This document shows positions 57,113 through 64,000 of a DNA stretch of 64,000 bases, piece after piece. Position 1 is the first letter of the stretch. Each line of letters starts with the position of its first letter. The notes beneath the pieces are model-generated. The model had not been told where the DNA came from. It saw nothing but the letters and a program-made list of their open reading frames with translations, and searched no databases. The DNA comes from Apiosordaria backusii. Its lineage: Eukaryota; Ascomycota; Sordariomycetes; Sordariales; Lasiosphaeriaceae. The translations under genes were made by a program, and so were the position numbers. The DNA lies in contig JAUKTV010000003.1 of assembly GCA_030549205.1 (NCBI GenBank), positions 62,001 through 126,000 on the forward strand, written 5' to 3'.

Positions 57113-58853
57113 AGAACCTTTAATATTAAAACCTACATAACTGCTTTAAACTACTACTTCTATCGCTAATTTTAACCAGTTCAAGCCTCCCAATAGTATA
57201 CTAAAGCCTTACTTCTTTAGCCGCTTCTTTTTAAGTCCTCTTATACAAGTTATATACCTTAATATTAACGGCTTTTACTAACTTACAAGCCTTAGTAATA
57301 GCTTCGTCGTCCTTTCTTTATATCATTTCTTTACTTTTAATTATTATTAATATACTTCTTAATTAAAGCGATAACTGTTTTACTATCTAGTAAGCTTTTA
57401 TAACTATAGTAGTTATTTTTATAGTTTTTAAGTTTTTATTTATTTAAACTAACTTAGTAATAGTAACTAGTAAACTATAAATAAGCCGGTAAATATTATA
57501 AGTAAGCTTTTTATTAAAGTCTTTAAATATAGAATTCTCTACCTTATTAGCCACTTAATTAATCTACTTAAAGGTATAAAGTATATCGAAAGGCAAAGAA
57601 AGTAAGAAGTATAATTATAGAAAGGAAGTTTTAAGCTATATTCTTTAATATAATTTATTAAATACAATAGAAGGATTTAATAACTATATATCCATTTTAT
57701 TAAAAGCTAAAAGAATAGTTATATATTTAAAGGCCTAAATATATATCTCTTTAATTATAATTAGGACTTCTAACTTAGTAATATTCGTTACACTATTATA
57801 AACTAACACTTTTAAGGCCTTAATATAGTAGTACTTAAATAGTTAAAAGACTACTATATTAAAAGGTTAAGGAATATATATAAAATATAGTAATAAATTA
57901 AAAGAAATAATGCTATTTTCTTTATAGTACTTAATAAATTAAAAAGTATAGTAAAATCTATACCTATTGATAATAAGTAAATACTTTATACCTACTTAAC
58001 CTTTCTTTAAATGCTTATCTTAATACTTTAACTAATCGAAAGATATTTCGTTATTTAAATAGCTAATAGATAAGGTTATAAAGTAAGTCTTTAGCTTTAA
58101 TTCTAGCTATTTATACTATTGCTTTATATAAAGTTAGACAGTTAAAATTAGAAAGGCTAGATAAACCTATCTACTAGCTAATATAGCCTTAATTATTATT
58201 GCCGACTTCTTATTTTTAAAAATAGTAAAGTAATAGGCTCTTTTATATTTAATAACGATAAGCTAGTTCTTACATACTTTTATTTAAAACTCAGTCTTAT
58301 TTATGTTCTATATATCTTTAAGCTAATTACTATAATCGGTAATAACAGTAGTAAGCTTTTAAAAATAGCGTTTAATAGCTACTAAGTCCTTTAAGGCTTT
58401 CTACTTAGTATAGATAGTTTTTTAATATTACTTATAGTAACTATAGCGCTAGATAAACTGGATAGTCCAATTTAAGCTAATATATAGTAGATTAGTAACT
58501 TTAGTATAGCTATACTATATAGTTAGAATCTAGTTTACTGCCTTTATAATAAAGTTAGGCTAAACTATTAGACTTATACTATAAAGGCAATTAATATAGT
58601 TATAAATTACTACCTATTTTAGTCTATTTAAATAAAAGTATAATACTGGTTATCCTTAATAAAGTCTATAGCCGTTAAAGTATAAGCGAAGTTAACTATA
58701 TTTAAGGCCGTGGTCTTATATAATATATATTACTAGTATATCTAGGTTTTCTTCTATATATTAAAGAGCAGCTCAAATATTGGCTTCCATTTTTTAACAG
58801 TAAAAAAAGCATTATTTTTAGTTAAATTAGCACGAAAAGGCTTAAATAGTTCG

Positions 58854-58957
58854 AAAAAGTAGCTAAATAGGTAGTGTGGCTAAATAGGTAGTAACCACCC
58901 ACTTAAGGATGCCCTGCTTACGTAGTCCCGAAAAGTAGGTCAGTCTCTAGGCACAGG
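58854..58957 (-). repeat. Right terminal inverted repeat, RIP-mutated
   Basis: Read inverted it starts CCTGTGCCTAGAGACTGACC. All ten differences from the left copy within 104 bp are C to T, seven in CpA, two in CpG and one in CpC context. Confidence 0.8.
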
Positions 58958-59030
58958 TAGAAGACACCGCTTAGATCTAAGCCAAAATATCATTATCGAG
59001 ATCTTTCTTCTAGGGTTCTAAGCTACTAGC

Positions 59031-59075
59031 GCATTAAAAAAAAGGAAGCAGACCAAAGCTTCCTTTTTTTAATGC
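59031..59075. repeat. Hairpin: 18 bp inverted repeat, 8 bp loop
   Basis: GCATTAAAAAAAAGGAAGC faces GCTTCCTTTTTTTAATGC with only one A of length difference. It lies 73 bases outside the transposon. It could be a small element or transcription-end hairpin. Confidence 0.7.
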
Positions 59076-59100
59076 CTATAAGTCCAGCCAAAAGGCTACT

Positions 59101-59162
59101 GCAAGCTACTGCGAGCCACATTGCAAGCCACATTGCGAGCCACATTGCGAGCTACTTTGTAA
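59101..59162 (+). repeat. 12 bp tandem repeat
   Basis: Units GC(A/G)AGCCACATT and GC(A/G)AGCTACT(TT) repeated about five times. Confidence 0.75.
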
Positions 59163-59171
59163 GCAATAGAA

Positions 59172-59228
59172 GTAGTAGGTAGTGGGCAGTAGGAGCAGTG
59201 GATGCAGTGGGAGCAGTGGGAGCAGTGA
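59172..59228 (+). repeat. GGGAGCAGT-type 9 bp tandem repeat
   Basis: Units around GGGAGCAGT, GGATGCAGT and GGAGCAGT in tandem; gives Gly/Ser-rich frames on plus and Thr/Ala/Pro frames on minus, not treated as genes. Confidence 0.7.
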
Positions 59229-59232
59229 AATC

Positions 59233-59245
59233 AGGGTTAGGGTTA
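59233..59245 (+). repeat. Two-unit telomere-like motif
   Basis: AGGGTTAGGGTTA, matching two copies of the ascomycete telomere repeat TTAGGG. Too short to be a telomere; possibly an interstitial scar or chance. Confidence 0.5.
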
Positions 59246-59829
59246 CGCACGCGCAACGTGCCAGTTGGGCAAGCAGTCGCCTTTATGTAACAAGCACAGC
59301 AAGCAAGCAAGGGCGCGCAAGCATACAAGGGTGTCTCCACTTTCTTAACTACATTTCATTTCGCCCACCAGTTTTACAAACAGACTTAACTTGCGTCACC
59401 ATAGCGGCTCCGTTACTCCGTTACCAGTCGTCCTTAGAGGACATAATTAACTTTGACGAAGCCGATCCTATTTTCGAAAATGGCTAGTAACGTGTTTAGG
59501 CTGTTAATAAGTTCTGCTGCATTATCGCATACTTCAAAAATACCAAGTAGCAGCCAGCTTCTTCTTAATACAGCGACGGGTATAATTGCCCAGCCCTCGT
59601 TTGCCTTATATTTAAATATATACGTTTATAGAAGTTATAGGATAGATTCTTTAAAGCTTTTTTTACAGTGTTTAACCTCGGAATGCTTAACGATAATGAC
59701 GGTATTGACCTTAATAACGATAGTAAGGTCGCCAGTTTTTGCAAGCACCTGTTTAGTTTTGCTGATTACCTTATTTACTACTTCTTCCTTCTATATATAT
59801 TACTAAATCTCTATAACCCCTAACTCCTC
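59246..59829. other. Transition zone with no supported gene
   Basis: Less AT-rich than what follows. Open frames at 59182-59487 (ending LLRYQSSLEDIINFDEAD) and 59453-59806 may be relics of a mobile element, but no domain could be assigned. Confidence 0.4.
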
Positions 59830-62800
59830 CGCTGGTCTTTGTTCCTTGCTTTTTCTTTTTTATTAACATCTAGTATTTAACAGTACAGGCTACTATAGGT
59901 AAAACACCTTAGCCAATACCAATCTACTATACTGCAGTCTAATAAGTTTAAGCTTAAGAGGAGTAGTAGCGTATATAAGATTTTGTAGGAACTTCTAAGC
60001 ATTTAGGGATTTTATAGAGCTTCTACCTTATCTATAACTGCTACCGCTATATTATTATATATATTGTGACTTTCCGGTAGGAAGTTCGAGTAGGAGATTT
60101 CTGAGAAGACTTTTAAAGGAAGTTTCTAAGGGAAGTTTCTAAGGAGGTTTTAAGGGAGGTTTTAAAGAAAGTTCTAGAGTAGGTTTTAGAGGAGGCTTTT
60201 TAAAGAGGTTTTAGAGAAGGTTTTTTAAGAAAGTTCTAAAGGAAGTTCCGGTAGAGGCTTTTTAAAGAGATTTTAAAGAAGGTTCTAATAGAAGCTCCTT
60301 AAGAAGGTTCTTAAAAGAAAGTTCTAAAGGAAGTTTTAAAGAAAGCTTTAAAGAAGGTTCTATAAGAAAGTTTATAAAGAAGTTTAAAGAAAATTCTTAA
60401 AAAACCTTCTTAAAGAAGTTTTTTATATAGGCTTTTATAGTTAATATAGAAAGTATATAAATAAAAATCTTAATAAAAGCTTCCTTTATAAAGAAAAATA
60501 TAAAGGTATCTTTCAAAGTTAGATTTACTATAGGAAATTAAAGTTAAAAAGGTTATTAAGTATATTTATATATAGAAAAGAAAAAAAGAATAAGAAAAGA
60601 AATAAAAATATAATAATTACATTATATATAGAATATAACTTATTATAAAAGGTAAGAATTAAATAAAGAGCTTTCTTTAAAAGCTTTTAAACTATAGATC
60701 TTTTTAAGGAATTATATAAAGTAGATTATAACGTTAAATAAGTCCTATAAAAATATAGAATCTTACAATAATACTTAATATAAAAAAAAGCTTTTTAATT
60801 TTTTAAGGAATTATTACTCCTTCTATTATTCTCCTTTTTAAAATCCTATATTATTTCCTTTTAAATAAAAGCAGTATAAAACTCTATTTTAAAACCTAAT
60901 TAATATTCTATACCTTTTATAATTATCTTAATCTATTATCTTCTCTTTTTATTATTCTTAAAGACATTTAAATATATAATACTAATTACCTTTATTGCTT
61001 TATCTTTAACTATAATTTCCTTTATAATTATATTTACATTAATGATAAGTAAAAGTATTTATAATAATAATATAAAGATCTTTAAAGTTAGCTAATCGGT
61101 ATAGATCGGTAAAGTTATTAACATTCTTCTTTTAAGTATATAGCGATCTTACCTTTTATATTTTAATAATAATACCTTTTTTATTAAAAATAGAGATGTA
61201 AAAAAAGGACTGACTTAAAGAGTTTAAAAAAGGGAAGTTTTTATAGTATAGTAAAGTAATAAGATAATAAATAACGCCTTTTTAGTCTATTATAATAAAT
61301 AAGTTATATTTAAAAGCTAATATAATAAAAATATTAATAGAAAGGCCGGCTTTATAATAAAGGATATATTTAATATTAACATTCTTTATAAAATTCCAAT
61401 TTATTTACTATTTAAATTAAAAATTACTTATTATTTTTAAAGAAAAAGACATATCTTTTTTAAACCTTTCGATTTTAATTATTTAATAAAGCTTAATATT
61501 AAATTCTTTAAGATTTTTAAGAAATATACCGATCTTTAAAAAGGCCACTTATATATTATAAAATTAATAAAAAGCCTTCTTCTTATTATTAAAAGGCTTT
61601 CTTTTTTTTAAATAGCTATAGAATATAGTATATACCTTTATTATAATTTCCTTATTATAGATAATATTTATAAAGCTATTATTATAATAAAAAAGAAACT
61701 TTTAATAATAAAGTTTCTTTTAAATAGTAAAGGTAATAAAAAGGCTAATCTTTATATAGTAATTAGCTAACTATAGATAAATGTTTTAAAAGTTATCCTT
61801 TATGATATCTTTAATAGTAATAGCTTAATAGAAGAACTTAGCTTTTAATTAAAAGTAAAAAAGACTATATCGAACTTCTTCTTTAATAATTAGCTTCTTT
61901 TTTAAATCCTAAATTAACTATCCTTTAATAACTTTAAACTACTTTTATTAAAAGATAGTATATAAGTTAGGACTTTTAATAAAGTTATAAATAATAGGGA
62001 CATTACTGATAAAGAACTTAATATAGAAATTCTTTACTTAAATACTTTAATCTTAACCTTCCTTTATTAAAAAGCTTTTAAAAAGATACTACTTATCTTC
62101 TTTAATAAAAAGGTTTAGTTAGGATTTAATAAAAAAAAGGACTTTATTAAAAAAGAAGTTATATACTTATTTAATAAACTTTCTATAATTATATACTTTA
62201 AAATAGTATAATTCCTTATTAATAAGGATATTATAAATATCCTTACTTATAAAGTTAATAAAGAAAATTAGATTATAGAATAAAAGGACTTTAATAAAAG
62301 CTTTTTTAATAATATAATAGTAAATAAAAAAGTAAAGAAAACGTTAGTAAATAATAAAGTTAAAATTTACCTTTATATTATTTTTAATTATTTCCTTAAC
62401 TATAAGGTAAATAAGTAAATCTTATTAAACAATTCTAAAGGCTTTTCCTTTATAATATTTAAAAAGGAAGTTATTTTAAATATAGTAATTTAAATAATAA
62501 AAGGCGTTAATACTTTTTTTAAAAGTACTTATAGTATAAAATAAACTAAAAGAAGAGTTGTTAGATTTAAAAGTAAAGTTATAAAAAATAAATCTACTTA
62601 TTTTCTTTATTAAAAAGTTTAAATAAAGGTTTAAAGATTATTATAAACGTAAGAATTTAAAAGATAAGTTTAAAAAAGGCTAAAGTATAGTAGTTAATTA
62701 TAAGGCTAATTAATAAAAAAGGAAAGTAAAAGAGGATATAATAAAGGAAAAGGTAAAGTAATAAAAATAAGGTAATAAAGGTAACGATTAAACTTAAAAG

Positions 62801-64000
62801 TTAATTTATTAGTTATTTAAAAGAAAAAGGAAGCCTTTATTAAAGAAGTAAAGGTTTTTTATAATTATAAAGGAAGGGTTTAAACTTTACTTTTAATTAA
62901 CTATTATAAATTAAAGTAAAGTTTTAAAGTAGACTTTTAAAGTAGTTACTTACTTTAATTAATAATTACCTTTAACTATAGTAAAGTATAGAAATAAAAT
63001 AAAGTTAATATAGCCGATAAAGGTATTTATTATTTAAAGGTTTAAGTAAGTTTCTTTTAATTAAAAAAGGTATTCGGTAGCTTTAGTTTTAATCTCTAGC
63101 TTTTATAGAGTTTAAGTCAGTTAATTAAATATTTAATTAACAGTAAGTACTTTATTAAATAAAAAAGGTTTAAGTACTTTCTTTTAATAGTTAAAGTAAA
63201 TACTTAGTTTAATTATAAAAATACTTTTATAATACTGTCTTTCCTTTAATTAAAGTAAAGGCTATAGTTCTTTAATACTTTCTTTTTTAAAAAAAGATAG
63301 ACTATTATAAAAGAGGTTTATAAAAGAAAGTAATATAAGTAAAGGAAAGGCAAATACTTAAAGTAAAATAAAAGCTTAATTTTCTTTTAACTTTTAACTT
63401 TAAAAAATTATTTTTATTAATGTCTTTATTAATATAGCCTTTCTTTACTTACCTTTACTTTTTTAAAAAAAAACCGGTAAATACTATTTATAAATAAATA
63501 ATAGTTATTATTTAAAGTTTTCTTTAAATTACTTTTTATATAAAGTTAAATTTATTATAAAGATATATTAGACTAATAGATTAGTCCTTTTAAGTTTTTA
63601 AAGGCCGACCTTTCCTTTAAAGTAGTAAAGTAAAGGAAAATACCTTTAAATCCTTTCTTTAATTATTAGCTAACTTCTTTTTCTTTTTAATTTTAACTTT
63701 ATACTTTTAAATAAACTTAAAAGCTATTTCTTTTAATTCTTCCTTATTTAACTCTATATTATATATAGTAAAGTATTTAGCTTAATATACTTAATATATT
63801 CGTTTTTTTTCCTTTCAATCCTTATATAATACAATCCTTTCGACTTTATATATTATATAAGGGTTAAAATATTAATTATTATTTTTAATAATTACTAAAG
63901 CAGCTTTTAAAAGTATCTATTAATAGAGGTCTTTTTAAAGAATATTTACCTTTTTAAAAAATACAATAGATATAATTAAATAGATCTTAATATTTAAAGA
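59830..64000. other. RIP-type AT-rich region, no genes
   Basis: Runs to the window end. Overwhelmingly A/T, full of TA, with CpA and TpG nearly absent, and no open frame of note. This is the composition left by repeat-induced point mutation on transposon arrays. No element ends could be recognised. It could be a centromere-proximal, subtelomeric or interstitial heterochromatic block; the window does not tell. Confidence 0.75.
60076..60420 (+). repeat. Degenerate 12 bp tandem array
   Basis: About 345 bases of GAAGTTTTAAAG-like units (GAAGTTCTAAAG, GAGGTTTTAGAG, GAAGGTTCTAAT), some with one-base slips, inside the AT-rich block. Before mutation it may have been a coding repeat or minisatellite. 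Confidence 0.65.

Larger units (their letters stand above)
57009..58957. mobile_element. RIP-mutated Tc1/Fot1/pogo-like DNA transposon, 1,949 bp
   Basis: Complete by structure: terminal inverted repeats of about 104 bp (57009-57112 and 58854-58957) and a flanking TA duplication (57007-57008 and 58958-58959), as in Tc1/mariner and Fot1/pogo elements, whose usual size (about 1.9 kb) it matches. The interior is AT-rich, with stop codons in all frames and almost no CpA/TpG, so the transposase gene is destroyed by RIP-type C-to-T change. The strand of the former transposase could not be decided. Superfamily assignment rests on TSD, TIR and length, not on protein remnants. Confidence 0.8.

Noticed and set aside
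59453..59806. 117-codon hydrophobic frame
   Set aside because: Lies at the RIP border, Leu/Ser/Tyr-rich from AT-rich codons, no domain.
1..64000. tRNA, rRNA or CRISPR features
   Set aside because: No convincing A/B-box pair, rRNA stretch or spaced repeat array was seen by eye; a tRNAscan run would be needed to exclude tRNAs.

Overview
This is a eukaryotic window from a filamentous ascomycete, most likely Sordariomycetes and possibly Sordariales. The genes are broken by 40-140 bp GT-AG introns with CTRAC/CTAAC-type branch sites. The gene set is typical of moulds: Zn2Cys6 regulator, HET domain, NACHT-type NLR, fungal orphan families, an EF-hand NADPH oxidase (NoxC class) and a cyclophilin with two in-frame starts like Neurospora csr-1. 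The right end (about 57-64 kb) is extremely AT-rich and poor in CpA/TpG, the signature of repeat-induced point mutation (RIP). All exon junctions were assigned by eye from reading frame, splice signals and family resemblance; none was tested against transcripts.

Region 1 (1-25.7 kb) is ordinary gene-dense euchromatin: a 5'-truncated Kre9/Knh1-like wall protein, an MFS transporter, RNA polymerase III subunit RPC6/RPC34, a dual-start cyclophilin, an Ent3-like epsin, a MARVEL-like four-helix membrane protein, a Zn2Cys6 regulator, a degenerate Ctr copper-transporter homologue, a hemerythrin-domain protein, a GNAT acetyltransferase, a truncated NLR, a small cysteine-rich secreted protein and a TPR-SET protein.

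Region 2 (25.7-34.8 kb) is gene-poor but not AT-rich. It holds microsatellites, a 253 bp palindrome whose two arms encode similar peptides with mainly third-position differences, a possible spliced transcript and one cysteine-rich orphan gene.

Region 3 (34.8-55.8 kb) is accessory: a secreted orphan protein, a DUF6594 membrane protein, two orphan genes, NoxC, a cytochrome P450, a degenerate Nudix-like protein, a HET-domain gene and a secreted tandem-domain protein. Many genes here are damaged: NoxC has one in-frame TGA, the P450 has one frameshift, the HET gene has several, a micro secreted gene has a TAG, and the 34.8 kb gene has a stop before the rest of its repeat tail. RPC6, an essential gene at 4-5 kb, also appears frameshifted at a run of ten C, so some breaks may be assembly errors.

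Region 4 (57-64 kb) begins with a RIP-mutated 1,949 bp DNA transposon with 104 bp terminal inverted repeats and a TA target duplication. It continues through short tandem repeats and a two-unit telomere-like motif into about 4 kb of featureless RIP-type AT-rich DNA.
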